A stretch of DNA of 64,000 nt from Sulfurimonas autotrophica DSM 16294 (lineage in GTDB: Bacteria > Campylobacterota > Campylobacteria > Campylobacterales > Sulfurimonadaceae): contig NC_014506.1 of assembly GCF_000147355.1 (NCBI RefSeq), positions 1,550,001 through 1,614,000 of the forward strand, given 5' to 3'. Of the stretch, positions 8,067 to 21,000 are shown piece after piece. A program made the position numbers and the translations under genes. The notes under the pieces were generated by a model. That model saw nothing but the letters and a program-made list of their open reading frames with translations, did not search any database and was not told where the DNA came from. The stretch's first letter is position 1; each line of letters begins with the position of its first letter.

Positions 8067-8638
8067 AATTCGAAATTGAACCCTACATAAGCTGATGCAT
8101 TGTACGTAAAGTCTCCTCTTGCATCATCATAATCAGTTTTTATATGTCTGTATCCAAGAACAACATGGCCATGGTCAATAACCTCAGCGTCATATTCCAG
8201 TCTATATTCAAAATATTTATTTGCATCACTGAAGCTTAATACTTTTGGTGCATAGTAAATATCTGCGCCTAATGACATAGGAACAATAGTCTTCATAGGT
8301 AAAGCATAGTCAAATACAATACCCAAAGGCAATGTCGTATAATCTTTAGTATAGTTTGCTTTTACACCCAAACCAATTTTTAGACCACTCTCACCCATTG
8401 CTTTTTTCATTAAAAAACCAACTTCATAGAGCGCATCATCATTCACTCTGTTACTGTTGTCAGCATCTAAAAATTTTATGCCAACATACATCGTCTCAGG
8501 CTCAACATTTTCATTAAACTGCCCAATATCTAGATTTGCATTTAACTCCAAATCTTCATTATTTATATTGATACCTGCACTGTTCATAGCAAATGCTGCA
8601 ACAGCCGATGCTACCATTAAAGTAATTTTTCTTAACAT
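8063..8638 (-). CDS. YfaZ-family outer-membrane beta-barrel protein
   Basis: This 191-residue protein begins with a signal peptide (about residues 1-20, ending AFAMNSA). It continues as alternating amphipathic strands typical of a small outer-membrane barrel, and ends with aromatic residues (GFNFEF), the usual outer-membrane assembly signal. Strand patterns such as YVGIKFLDAD and KIGLGVKANY with VVLGYRHIKTDY fit the YfaZ family. Function is not established for the family. It is the last gene of hldD-hldE-yfaZ: its ATG at 8638 overlaps the hldE stop by seven bases, which suggests translational coupling with heptose synthesis. Confidence 0.7.
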   Translation of the reverse strand: MLRKITLMVASAVAAFAMNSAGININNEDLELNANLDIGQFNENVEPETMYVGIKFLDADNSNRVNDDALYEVGFLMKKAMGESGLKIGLGVKANYTKDYTTLPLGIVFDYALPMKTIVPMSLGADIYYAPKVLSFSDANKYFEYRLEYDAEVIDHGHVVLGYRHIKTDYDDARGDFTYNASAYVGFNFEF

Positions 8639-10062
8639 GTCTTTCCTTGTATTTTTTCTATAGTTTTCGTTGTACTCTTGCCGTCGACAAAATCAACTAG
8701 TTTTAATTCACCAGCAAATTCCGTACCTACGACCTCTTTTCCTTCATAATCTCCACCTTTAACAAGTACATCAGGCTCTATCATTTTAATGAGCTCATAA
8801 GGCGTGTCTGATTCAAAAGGTACGACGAAATCAACCGCTTCAAGAGCAGCCAACAAATAGGCTCTGTCTTCTGCTGGATTAACTGGACGACTTGGACCCT
8901 TTAAACGAGAAACTGACTCATCAGAGTTCAGTCCGACAATCAACACATCTCCAAAACTTTTTGCAATTTGCAAGTATTTTACATGTCCTACATGTAAGAT
9001 GTCAAAACAGCCATTTGTAAAGACTATTTTTTTACCGTTTTGTTTATATCGCTGTACAATCGCATCAATCTCTTCAAAACTTTTTATATGCGCATCAGAT
9101 GTACTCTTATGCAATGATGCCTCATAATCTTCAATTTCATCAATTGTCACAGTTGCCGAGCCGATTTTACCTACAACTACACCTGCAGCAAGATTAGCAA
9201 AAGCTGCTGTTTCTTCAAGACTTTTACCGATGCTCAAAGCAAAGGCAATTGAAGCTATGACCGTATCACCGGCACCCGTTACATCGAATACTTCTTTGGC
9301 AACGGTCGGAAAGACTTTGACCTCTTTCTCATACGTAGCTATTCCGTCTTCAGAAAGAGTAATTAAAGAAACATCCAAATCACAATCGTTTTTTAGTTTG
9401 AGTAACGCTTCTTTTAAAGATGTCTCATCTTTAATGTCTATGCCGGTTGCCAAAACTGCCTCTTTTTTATTTGGCGTAAGCAGGTAAGCACCTTGGTACT
9501 TTGTAAAATCTTTTCCTTTTGGGTCAACCAAAACCTTTACCTTGTGTTTGCTGGCTAATTGTATAATACCCTGAGAAAGTTCCTCTGTTAAAACACCTTT
9601 GCCATAGTCTGATAAAATCACAATATCATAATTCTCTATACTCGTTTCAAGCGAGTCTAAAATCTTTTGTGCACTCTCCTTGAGTATATCTTCTTTGCTC
9701 TCTTTGTCATATCGTAAAATTTGTTGGGAAACAGCAATAACACGGCTCTTTTTTGAAGTCTTTCTGTTTTTTTCTATAATTAAATTCTGTGTATTTACAT
9801 CAATATCATGCAGCATTTTCACAAGTTCTTTGCCATTGGCATCATCACCCATAACACTGCAGACACTTACATTGGCTCCTAAAGCATTTAAGTTATTGAC
9901 TACATTCCCGGCTCCACCAAGCACGGTCGTCTCTTTTGCAATGTCTACAACCTGCACAGGTGCTTCAGGAGAAATACGTTCACAACTCCCCCACAGATAA
10001 TGGTCTATCATCAAATCACCGACAACTAAGATATTTGGTTTTGCTTCTTTAAATACCTGCAT
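8632..10062 (-). CDS. hldE: Bifunctional heptose-7-phosphate kinase / heptose-1-phosphate adenylyltransferase
   Basis: This 476-residue protein carries both halves of HldE (RfaE). Residues 1 to about 320 form a PfkB-type kinase, with the substrate-binding GGAGNVVNNL and the catalytic DVTGAGDT anion hole. Residues about 345-476 form a nucleotidyltransferase with FTNGCFDILHVGH, the (H/T)xGH-type motif. It phosphorylates D-glycero-beta-D-manno-heptose 7-phosphate and then adenylylates the 1-phosphate, yielding ADP-D-glycero-D-manno-heptose for LPS. It starts immediately after the hldD stop, and gmhB and gmhA, the partners in the pathway, lie 5 kb away. Confidence 0.95.
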   Translation of the reverse strand: MQVFKEAKPNILVVGDLMIDHYLWGSCERISPEAPVQVVDIAKETTVLGGAGNVVNNLNALGANVSVCSVMGDDANGKELVKMLHDIDVNTQNLIIEKNRKTSKKSRVIAVSQQILRYDKESKEDILKESAQKILDSLETSIENYDIVILSDYGKGVLTEELSQGIIQLASKHKVKVLVDPKGKDFTKYQGAYLLTPNKKEAVLATGIDIKDETSLKEALLKLKNDCDLDVSLITLSEDGIATYEKEVKVFPTVAKEVFDVTGAGDTVIASIAFALSIGKSLEETAAFANLAAGVVVGKIGSATVTIDEIEDYEASLHKSTSDAHIKSFEEIDAIVQRYKQNGKKIVFTNGCFDILHVGHVKYLQIAKSFGDVLIVGLNSDESVSRLKGPSRPVNPAEDRAYLLAALEAVDFVVPFESDTPYELIKMIEPDVLVKGGDYEGKEVVGTEFAGELKLVDFVDGKSTTKTIEKIQGKTC

Positions 10063-11070
10063 CTATTTTACTTCTGTCTCATATATACGCTTTATCTCCG
10101 GCACATACGCCTTTATGCCCTCTTCCATCTCGTAAGCCGGAGCATAGCCTAAAGCCTCTTTTGTTGTTGCTATATCTGCCTCAGTATGAAACTGATAAGA
10201 ACCGACAAAAGGGTTAGGAATATATTCACACGCTAAAGATGTTCCCAGCTCTTTTTGTAAAATATCAACAATATCTTGAAAACTTCTCGCTTTTCCCGTC
10301 CCGACATTGTAAATACCGCTCGTATTTGGCGCCATCGCTTTGATGTTTGCTTGTATAATGTCTTCTATATAGATAAAATCACGAAGAATTCTATCACTTC
10401 CTTCAAACAGTTTAGGATTTTTTCCTGCAAGTATCTGATGCCCAAACTGTAAAACCATAGAAGCCGTTGTATTTTTGAAATACTCGCGCGCTCCATACAC
10501 ATTAAAATAACGTAGCCCAACAATATTAATGTCGCAGTCCTTCATATAATCACGGCTTAAATAATCCATAGAAAGTTTTGAAAAGCCATACACATTGTTC
10601 GGTGCTTCTCTTCCAACACGCTGTGGAGATTCTGCATTTCCATAGGTTGCTGCCGAAGAAGCATAGATCATATTTGCATTATGTGCTACTGCCAAATCAA
10701 GCAAGTCTTTATAGGCATTGACATTCGTCTTAATCATCAAGTCCTGTTCTTGTGCCGTTGTGTCAGAGATAGCTGCCTCATGGAAGATATAATCAAAATT
10801 ATAATTAACTTCCAAATCAAGCAGTAAATCTTTATCATTAATATCTCCACTGATTATTTCACCGCCAAAACCTATAAGATTTTTAAAATGTCCAAAACTT
10901 TTTAAGTTCCCGTTGCTAAGTGTTTCTCCGCTTCTAAAACTGTCAAGCACCACCACTTTTGCATCCGGATGATTTTCTTGAAAATAAAATGCTAAATTTG
11001 AGCCGATAAATCCAGCTCCGCCTGTAATAAGTATAGTTTTGTCTTTTAAATCATCTTTTATGTATCGCAT
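10063..11070 (-). CDS. hldD: ADP-L-glycero-D-manno-heptose 6-epimerase
   Basis: This protein of about 335 residues is an extended short-chain dehydrogenase. It shows the NAD(P)-binding TILITGGAGFIGSN near the N-terminus, the catalytic serine in YASSAATYG and the YxxxK pair in NNVYGFSKLS. The segment LRYFNVYGAREYFK matches HldD (RfaD/GmhD). It converts ADP-D-glycero- to ADP-L-glycero-D-manno-heptose, the last step before WaaC and WaaF. I prefer ATG 11070, which follows a GGGTG purine stretch, over GTG at 11076. It is the first gene of hldD-hldE-yfaZ. Confidence 0.94.
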   Translation of the reverse strand: MRYIKDDLKDKTILITGGAGFIGSNLAFYFQENHPDAKVVVLDSFRSGETLSNGNLKSFGHFKNLIGFGGEIISGDINDKDLLLDLEVNYNFDYIFHEAAISDTTAQEQDLMIKTNVNAYKDLLDLAVAHNANMIYASSAATYGNAESPQRVGREAPNNVYGFSKLSMDYLSRDYMKDCDINIVGLRYFNVYGAREYFKNTTASMVLQFGHQILAGKNPKLFEGSDRILRDFIYIEDIIQANIKAMAPNTSGIYNVGTGKARSFQDIVDILQKELGTSLACEYIPNPFVGSYQFHTEADIATTKEALGYAPAYEMEEGIKAYVPEIKRIYETEVK

Positions 11071-11146
11071 CTTCACACCCGTTGTAATTAATTTTAATAA
11101 AATGATACCTTTTAATTCATTAACAAGTATTTAAGACTTTACCTAA

Positions 11147-11152
11147 TATAAT
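11147..11152 (+). promoter_or_regulatory. -10 box of the small cytochrome c gene
   Basis: A TATAAT lies about 30 bases upstream of the cytochrome ATG at 11183. An AAGGAAAT ribosome-binding site lies between them. No recognisable -35 box is present. Confidence 0.5.
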
Positions 11153-11182
11153 AATAATTGAATTTAAACTTAAGGAAATAAA

Positions 11183-11470
11183 ATGAAAAAAATCGTAATC
11201 GCTTCAATCGCTACATTAGCATTAGTTACAGCTGCATCTGCGGCAGTAAACGGAAAAGCATGTGCTGCATGTCATGGTGCTAACTGGGAGAAAAAAGCTA
11301 TGGGTAAATCTAAAATTGTTAAAGATATGACTCACGCTGAAATCGCTGAGGCGCTTAAAGGCTATAAAGCTGGAACTTTCGGTGGACCAATGAAAGGTGT
11401 TATGAAAGGTCAAGTAGCACGTTACTCTGATGCTGATTTAGACGCTTTTGCACAAACAATCGGAAAATAG
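11183..11470 (+). CDS. Periplasmic small c-type cytochrome (cytochrome c553 family)
   Basis: This 95-residue protein has a cleavable signal peptide (about residues 1-20, ending ASA). One haem-binding motif, CAACH, lies at residues 27-31. A methionine-rich stretch (GGPMKGVMKG) near the C-terminus can supply the sixth ligand, and the final helix (DADLDAFAQTIGK) is typical of class I cytochromes c. It matches the cytochrome c553 shuttle proteins of epsilon-proteobacteria that carry electrons from the bc1 complex to cbb3 oxidase. It stands alone on the plus strand, facing the ccoI-ccoS operon that helps assemble cbb3 oxidase. Confidence 0.9.
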   Translation: MKKIVIASIATLALVTAASAAVNGKACAACHGANWEKKAMGKSKIVKDMTHAEIAEALKGYKAGTFGGPMKGVMKGQVARYSDADLDAFAQTIGK

Positions 11471-11480
11471 TAATATTTTT

Positions 11481-11502
11481 GAGTTACCTTTTTAGGTAAC
11501 TC
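11481..11502. terminator. Hairpin between convergent cytochrome c and ccoS
   Basis: A perfect eight-base-pair stem (GAGTTACC/GGTAACTC) with a six-base loop lies 10 bases after the cytochrome stop and 10 bases before the ccoS stop. The following T-run is weak on both strands, so termination efficiency is uncertain. Confidence 0.6.
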
Positions 11503-11512
11503 ACCTTTACAG

Positions 11513-11755
11513 CTATTCAGGTTTATAAACCTTTTTTCGTAAATCTTCTTTCTTTTTTTCTTTTAACTCTTTTACTTTTTGCTCTTTTTCATAAGCATCA
11601 TTTAAATCATCTGTGCCATCGAACTTTACTGCATTTAAAAAATGCTCGGAATCATCGAACTGCCCTTTTTTTATCGCCCATATTAAAGCTACAACAGCAA
11701 TACTTCCTAAAAATATAGATACACCAAGCATCATGCCGATTACCCAACTACTCAT
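11513..11755 (-). CDS. ccoS: cbb3-type cytochrome oxidase assembly protein CcoS
   Basis: This 80-residue protein has one N-terminal membrane helix (residues 5-27) followed by the family motif KKGQFDDSE and a charged, lysine- and glutamate-rich tail. CcoS is needed to insert cofactors into the catalytic subunit of cbb3 oxidase. It starts three bases after the ccoI stop, behind a good AAGGATTAG ribosome-binding site, which is the usual ccoI-ccoS order. Confidence 0.92.
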   Translation of the reverse strand: MSSWVIGMMLGVSIFLGSIAVVALIWAIKKGQFDDSEHFLNAVKFDGTDDLNDAYEKEQKVKELKEKKKEDLRKKVYKPE

Positions 11756-11758
11756 ATT

Positions 11759-14152
11759 CTAATCCTTATACCCAAATTTAATTCTCATTGAATTTCCCAC
11801 AACTATTAAGGAACTTATACTCATAGAGATAGCTGCAATAAGAGGAATAATATATCCTGCCATTGCCAACGGGATTGTAATACCATTATAAATAAATGAA
11901 AGTGCGAGATTCTCCTTTATCATAGTAAATGTTTTTTTTGAAATTTTAAAACTATCATGTAATGAACTAAATGTATCATTTAAAAGCACCACATCACTCA
12001 CCTCTATAGCAATATCGCTTCCATTGCCCATAGCAATGGCAATATCAGAGTTTGCCAATGCCAAAATATCATTCACACCATCCCCTGCCATAACGCTCAC
12101 TTTGCCATTTTCATGCAGTTTTTCTATAAACACAGCTTTGTCTTGTGGGGTAAGTCCATACTCATATTTTTCTATTCCCACAATCTGTGCCACTTTTTTT
12201 GCACTTTTTTCATGGTCTCCTGTGAGCATAATTATCTTTATACCCATCTTTTTTATTTTTTCTATCGCCTCTTTTGCATCTTCACGCGGCATATCAAAAA
12301 GTTCATATTTGGCCAAAAGTTCTCCGCCATAAGCAAAATAAAATTCACTGTTTTTGCTTAAACTGCTTACATCAACACCTATAGCTTTCATAAGCTTTGC
12401 ATTCCCGCCTGCAAGCATTTTACCATCATACATGGCACTTAAACCCTGTGAAGGAATATTTTGAAAACTCTCCAACTCTAAAGGATCCAAATCTTCATCG
12501 AAAATATACTGTTCTACTCCCTTTGCAACAGGGTGTTTTGAGTTAAGCAGTAATGCATAAAGCAAAGATTTATGAAATGGTAGAAATATCTCCTCTTTGA
12601 CAACTTCAGGTCGCCCTTTTGTAATAGTTCCTGTTTTATCGAGCAGTAAAACATCTGCATTTGCCATTGTTTCAAGCTGAGCAGCTTCTTTAAAGAGTAT
12701 TCCCCTTTTTGAAGCAATAGACAAACCAACCAGTGTTGCAACAGGTGTTGCCAAAGCAAGAGCACAAGGACATGCTATAACAATAACTGCAATACAAATC
12801 ATAAAAGACTGCTCGAAATTGGATGAATAAATATACCACCCGATAAAAGTGATAAAAGAAAGTGCCAATATCACTTCTGAGAAATATTCACTCAGCTTGT
12901 TTGCCAACTGCTGGATTTTTGGCTTGTTATTCATCGCATTTTCAAGCAATGCGACAATATTACTCATGGTAGAATGTGCAAAATCTTTGGTTACTCTATA
13001 TTTTACATCCGCATCAATACTTACCGTTCCACTGATAATATTTTCCCCTACATTTTTAAAAATAGGCTCGCTCTCTCCGGTCAGACTTGACTCATCAAAA
13101 CTACCGCTGCCCTCTTTTATCTCACCGTCAAGAGCAACACGCTCTCCTGAATTTAAAATAACAATTTCTCCAGCATTAACATCATTGACATTTTTAGTAA
13201 TGATCTTTTTATCCACAACCACTTTCACATCATTTGGCAGATGATGATTCATAATATCCAAAGTATCAGCAATACTTTTTTTACTTAAAACCTCTAAAAA
13301 TTTTCCCACAAGCACAAAAGTTATAATCATCGTAACCGAATCAAAATAGGCCTCACCGCTGCGTGTAATGGTAATATAAATAGAATATATGTAAGTTAAA
13401 ATTGCACCTGTGGCGACAAGGGTGTCCATATTTACCGTTTTTGTCTTTATACCATAATACATTCCACGAATAAAAGGCCATCCACTGTAAAAAAGTACTG
13501 GAGTAGCTAAAACCCACTCTCCAATATTTAATATATGTTTGATATTTTCAGATATACCACTAAAATAACCGGCATACTGCGCAACCATAATAGTCATCAT
13601 ATTCATAGTTGCAAAAACAGCAACTGCCATCCGGGTATAGTACTCTTTTCGCTCCTTATCTGCTTTTTGTTCTTGCAGTGAAGCATCATAAGGGTACGCA
13701 TCATATCCGATGGCACGAATCATATCTATAATTTTAGAGAGTTTTACCGTATCATCATCCCACACAATCTTTGCTTTATTGTTTGTATAGTTGATATTAG
13801 TAGCAATAACACCTTCCATATTTGTCAAGGCTTTTTCGTTCAGCCAAACACATGCAGCACAGTGAATCCCCTCTATAACTAAAGAGACTTCAGAAAAAGC
13901 ATCTTTGTTGAGTATTACAAATCGTTCATAAAATGCCGGTGAATCAAAATTTGAAGAGTCTTCATACTGCTTAGATGGTGGGGCGAGTTTATTATTTCCA
14001 AGTTTATCATAAAAGCCATCCAGCCCTTCATTTGAGAGTAAATGAAATACTCCCTGACAGCCATTACAACAAAAGTAATGCTCATCTTCCTTTATCATGA
14101 CATCTTTTGAAAATTCTAAATGACAATGATCACAGGCAATTTTATCTGACAA
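11759..14152 (-). CDS. ccoI: Copper-exporting P1B-type ATPase for cbb3 oxidase assembly
   Basis: This protein of about 797 residues is a CcoI/FixI-type heavy-metal ATPase. It has an N-terminal cysteine-rich metal-binding region (CDHC and YFCCNGC), a heavy-metal-associated domain with GIHCAACVWL, the intramembrane CPC motif (IACPCALALATP), the phosphorylation site DKTGTITKG and the hinge GDGVNDILA. CcoI supplies copper for the CuB site of cbb3 oxidase from the cytoplasmic membrane. No ATG precedes the cysteine motif. The open frame can begin at TTG 14185, but TTG 14152 gives MSDKIACDHC and has GGGGA nine bases upstream, so I prefer it. It overlaps the asparaginase-domain gene by 11 bases. Confidence 0.92.
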   Translation of the reverse strand: MSDKIACDHCHLEFSKDVMIKEDEHYFCCNGCQGVFHLLSNEGLDGFYDKLGNNKLAPPSKQYEDSSNFDSPAFYERFVILNKDAFSEVSLVIEGIHCAACVWLNEKALTNMEGVIATNINYTNNKAKIVWDDDTVKLSKIIDMIRAIGYDAYPYDASLQEQKADKERKEYYTRMAVAVFATMNMMTIMVAQYAGYFSGISENIKHILNIGEWVLATPVLFYSGWPFIRGMYYGIKTKTVNMDTLVATGAILTYIYSIYITITRSGEAYFDSVTMIITFVLVGKFLEVLSKKSIADTLDIMNHHLPNDVKVVVDKKIITKNVNDVNAGEIVILNSGERVALDGEIKEGSGSFDESSLTGESEPIFKNVGENIISGTVSIDADVKYRVTKDFAHSTMSNIVALLENAMNNKPKIQQLANKLSEYFSEVILALSFITFIGWYIYSSNFEQSFMICIAVIVIACPCALALATPVATLVGLSIASKRGILFKEAAQLETMANADVLLLDKTGTITKGRPEVVKEEIFLPFHKSLLYALLLNSKHPVAKGVEQYIFDEDLDPLELESFQNIPSQGLSAMYDGKMLAGGNAKLMKAIGVDVSSLSKNSEFYFAYGGELLAKYELFDMPREDAKEAIEKIKKMGIKIIMLTGDHEKSAKKVAQIVGIEKYEYGLTPQDKAVFIEKLHENGKVSVMAGDGVNDILALANSDIAIAMGNGSDIAIEVSDVVLLNDTFSSLHDSFKISKKTFTMIKENLALSFIYNGITIPLAMAGYIIPLIAAISMSISSLIVVGNSMRIKFGYKD

Positions 14153-14627
14153 TTTCAAACTTCCCCAAATTTCTGTTTTTTGCAATATTTTTCCACGGTT
14201 CTACAAGCCCGCTCATGCATATATAAACACCGTTCATTTCTACTGCTTTAGCATATCCGATAGCCATGCCAAGATTTAATGATGCTTCTATATAATCAAT
14301 TTCAAACGGCTTCATAGCACCCGTCAATATAATTTTCCTGTCATCAAATACTTCGTCTAAAAATTCTGCACTCAAATCCATTGTATCAGTTCCGTGTACT
14401 ATTACAAAAGTATCTTCAGAAGATTCTCGTATTATATCGGCAAGCATACGTCTGTCGTTAGTGTCCATGTCCAGACTGTCTTTGTAGACAACTCCTGCAA
14501 GATTATATATTTCCTGTGTGCTATATAAAATTCGCTCTATAGCTGCATTATCATAAGGAACTTCAAGCTCTCCGCTGATTTCATTGTATCGTTTGTTAAA
14601 TGTTCCGCCACTGTTTAATATCAACAT
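14142..14627 (-). CDS. Stand-alone asparaginase N-terminal-domain protein
   Basis: This 161-residue protein matches only the N-terminal domain of type I/II L-asparaginases, which are normally about 330 residues. The catalytic threonine (SGGTF, T9), the second threonine-aspartate pair (HGTDT, T80-D81) and the lysine (GAMKP, K106) are all present. The C-terminal domain, which completes the active site of the neighbouring subunit in the normal tetramer, is absent. There is no signal peptide. ATG 14627 follows the gmhB stop by three bases, with GGAAG upstream. The real substrate is unknown and may not be asparagine. Confidence 0.8.
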   Translation of the reverse strand: MLILNSGGTFNKRYNEISGELEVPYDNAAIERILYSTQEIYNLAGVVYKDSLDMDTNDRRMLADIIRESSEDTFVIVHGTDTMDLSAEFLDEVFDDRKIILTGAMKPFEIDYIEASLNLGMAIGYAKAVEMNGVYICMSGLVEPWKNIAKNRNLGKFEIVR

Positions 14628-14630
14628 AAT

Positions 14631-15143
14631 TTACTTCCATATTTCATCAAGTTTATTGACAATTTTTGTCGCTTTAGATTTTTCAGTCTGTTTTGCTTCA
14701 TCAAATAAGTATGTCTCTTTTATACCTGCATTTAATGCAGCTTCAATATCCCGCTCTTTATCACCAATCATCAATGAATGTGCCAAATCTATGTTGAACT
14801 CTTTTTTTGCATCTAAAATCATTCCGGGTTCAGGTTTACGGCAACTGCACTTTTTATTGATTTGTGGATGATGAGGACAATGATACACTTTGTCAATTGT
14901 AATATTTCTTTTTTTAAACTCTTGAATCATCCACTCTGTTAAAAGATGAAAATCCTGTTCAGTATAATACTTTCTAGCAATACCGGATTGATTTGTCACA
15001 ACAAAAATCATATATCCTAAATGTTGATAATGTTCACACAAATCAAATATTCCATCAATAAATTCAAAATCCTCAATTTTATACAGGTACTCTTTTTCAA
15101 CATTGACAACACCATCCCTATCTAAAAAAAGTGCCTTTTTCAT
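14631..15143 (-). CDS. gmhB: D-glycero-beta-D-manno-heptose-1,7-bisphosphate 7-phosphatase
   Basis: This 170-residue HAD-superfamily phosphatase has the catalytic DRDGVVN (D8 and D10), motif II TNQSG near residue 50, a zinc-binding group (C89, the histidines just after it, C99 and C101) and motif IV IGDKERD. All of these are characteristic of GmhB. It removes the 7-phosphate from heptose 1,7-bisphosphate between the two HldE reactions. It lies three bases after gmhA. The length is slightly short for the family but complete. Confidence 0.95.
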   Translation of the reverse strand: MKKALFLDRDGVVNVEKEYLYKIEDFEFIDGIFDLCEHYQHLGYMIFVVTNQSGIARKYYTEQDFHLLTEWMIQEFKKRNITIDKVYHCPHHPQINKKCSCRKPEPGMILDAKKEFNIDLAHSLMIGDKERDIEAALNAGIKETYLFDEAKQTEKSKATKIVNKLDEIWK

Positions 15144-15146
15144 GCG

Positions 15147-15737
15147 TTATTCGCCAACACCCTCACCAAATATCTCTTTCTCAATAATATCACAAATAAT
15201 ATGCCCTATCAATATATGAGATTCTTGAATTCTAGGTGTTGAATTTGAGGGAACTATCAGCGCTATATCCGCTATTTTCGCCATTTCACCGCCATCGCGA
15301 CCGGTAAGAGCAACTGTCATAATGTTTTTTTTCTTTGCAGATTCAAAAGCTTTTATAATGTTAATTGAATTTCCCGAAGTAGATATACCGATAAAAATAT
15401 CGCCCTCTTGTCCCATCCCTTCAAGTTGACGAGAAAAGACCTGATCATAACCATAATCATTACCAATAGCGGTAAGATTAGAAGTATCAGTAGTTAAAGA
15501 CAGAGAAGGAATTGATGGTCTGTCAAAACCATATCTTCCAACGAGTTCAGCAGCAATATGTTGCGCATCAGCAGCACTTCCACCATTTCCTGCGAGTATT
15601 GTTTTTTTATCTGTACGGTATAAATCAACACATTTTTGCGCTACTTCTTCTATTTTATTTAATAAATCTTCATTCTCATAAATAGCTTGTTTTGTTTCAT
15701 ACGATTTTTTAATCTGATCTTTTATATATTTTTTCAT
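15147..15737 (-). CDS. gmhA: Sedoheptulose-7-phosphate isomerase
   Basis: This 196-residue SIS-domain protein contains LAGNGGSAADAQHIAAELVGRY and ISTSGNSINI, which are GmhA substrate- and zinc-binding segments, and ends with ESHILIGHIICDIIE. It converts sedoheptulose 7-phosphate to D-glycero-D-manno-heptose 7-phosphate, the first committed step of heptose synthesis. ATG 15737 is preceded by an AGGATGAT ribosome-binding site. It opens the operon gmhA-gmhB-asparaginase domain-ccoI-ccoS. A TATAAT on the minus strand at 15751-15756 may be its promoter, but read-through from the rRNA operon upstream is also possible. Confidence 0.95.
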   Translation of the reverse strand: MKKYIKDQIKKSYETKQAIYENEDLLNKIEEVAQKCVDLYRTDKKTILAGNGGSAADAQHIAAELVGRYGFDRPSIPSLSLTTDTSNLTAIGNDYGYDQVFSRQLEGMGQEGDIFIGISTSGNSINIIKAFESAKKKNIMTVALTGRDGGEMAKIADIALIVPSNSTPRIQESHILIGHIICDIIEKEIFGEGVGE

Positions 15738-15846
15738 ATATCATCCTAAAATTATATATAAAATAATATCATAGAATTGCTTAGTAAAAGGTAGATTAAG
15801 TAAATAAAATATAAAAAATGAATGGATTGTAGAAAAGAATCTGATC

Positions 15847-15965
15847 AACTAGGCAGCGACCTACATTTCCACACCTGAAAGGTGCAGTATTATCAGCGAT
15901 GAGAGGCTTAGCTTCTGGGTTCGGAATGGGACCAGGCGTTTCCCTCTCTCTATAGCCACCTAGAC
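15847..15965 (-). rRNA. rrf: 5S ribosomal RNA
   Basis: This stretch of about 119 bases reads on the minus strand as a 5S rRNA, including the conserved CCATTCCGAACCCAGAAGC segment. The closing stem is CTAGG near the 5' end with CCTAG near the 3' end. Flanking CTGATC and GATCAG extend this stem beyond the mature ends, which fits precursor processing. A pyrimidine run (TTCTTTTCT) follows the stem and may terminate the operon. The ends are estimated to a few bases. Confidence 0.93.
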
Positions 15966-16082
15966 AAGATCAGATATAAGGATAACGTTTATACTCCACT
16001 TACGCTTTAGCGACGGGAGTATCGGCATTTAGTGCCAGATATACTTATATCTAATCTCATAAAGATTAGTTGAGTGAGTTAA

Positions 16083-16100
16083 AATTGTTAAAGTCAACAA
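16083..16100. repeat. Outer 23S processing-stem arm (partner 19208-19225)
   Basis: This 18-base segment is perfectly complementary to 19208-19225. The arms lie downstream and upstream of the 23S gene, so in the precursor they can pair and loop out 23S rRNA as an RNase III-type substrate. Confidence 0.8.
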
Positions 16101-16148
16101 AGGCAATAAAGCCTAACTAAATAACTTAACATATCTCTTATTAGCGAT

Positions 16149-16170
16149 ATACACTAAATAAGGTAGTGAA
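16149..16170. repeat. Inner 23S processing-stem arm (partner 19098-19119)
   Basis: This 22-base segment pairs with 19098-19119 with a single G-U wobble, and four more pairs follow beyond a one-base bulge. It flanks mature 23S closely and is probably the main precursor stem. Confidence 0.8.
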
Positions 16171-16199
16171 GCAATTGTGTTCAAATAAATGAACGTAAA

Positions 16200-19086
<2,887 letters not shown>

Positions 19087-19260
19087 TCTATGTTGCGTTC
19101 ACTACCTTATTTAATGTATCTCTACAGAAAATAAGATGAATGATCTGTTATTGTAGTTATTTAGTTTATAAATTTATAATCGAATCTCTTCTCTTATTAT
19201 TTATAAGTTGTTGACTTTAACAATTGTAATTTAATGAACATAAAAAATTTAATTTTTATA

Positions 19261-19336
19261 TGGTGGAGAATAGCAGGATCGAACTGCTGACCTCCTGCGT
19301 GCAAGGCAGGCGCTCTCCCAGCTGAGCTAATTCCCC
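19261..19336 (-). tRNA. tRNA-Ala (anticodon TGC)
   Basis: This 76-base tRNA lies in the 16S-23S spacer. On the minus strand it begins GGGGAATTAGCTCAG and has an anticodon loop CTTGCAC with anticodon TGC. The T-arm is GTTCGATCC, and the acceptor stem closes with one G-U pair. The 3' CCA is encoded. It decodes GCN alanine codons. Confidence 0.97.
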
Positions 19337-19377
19337 ATACTGTTTAAACTTTTTTAGTAATTTATGTAAAAAAACAT

Positions 19378-19403
19378 AGATCACTGAAAACTAAGCAAGT
19401 AAG
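19378..19403. repeat. 16S processing-stem arm (partner 21226-21251)
   Basis: This 26-base segment on the 3' side of 16S is complementary to 21226-21251 in the leader, with one wobble position. It would enclose 16S rRNA in a long precursor stem. A further nine-base complementarity (ATATAACAA with TTGTTATAT) lies just inside. Confidence 0.8.
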
Positions 19404-19478
19404 GAACAGATATAACAACATATCTCTGTGAGATTTTCTTTGTAAGAATTTCAATCGAATGAAATCTCTTTACTCTAG

Positions 19479-20997
<1,519 letters not shown>

Positions 20998-21000
20998 TGA

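Noticed and set aside
19087-19260. A tRNA-Ile next to tRNA-Ala
   Set aside because: No cloverleaf or conserved T-arm is visible; the stretch is AT-rich spacer with processing arms.
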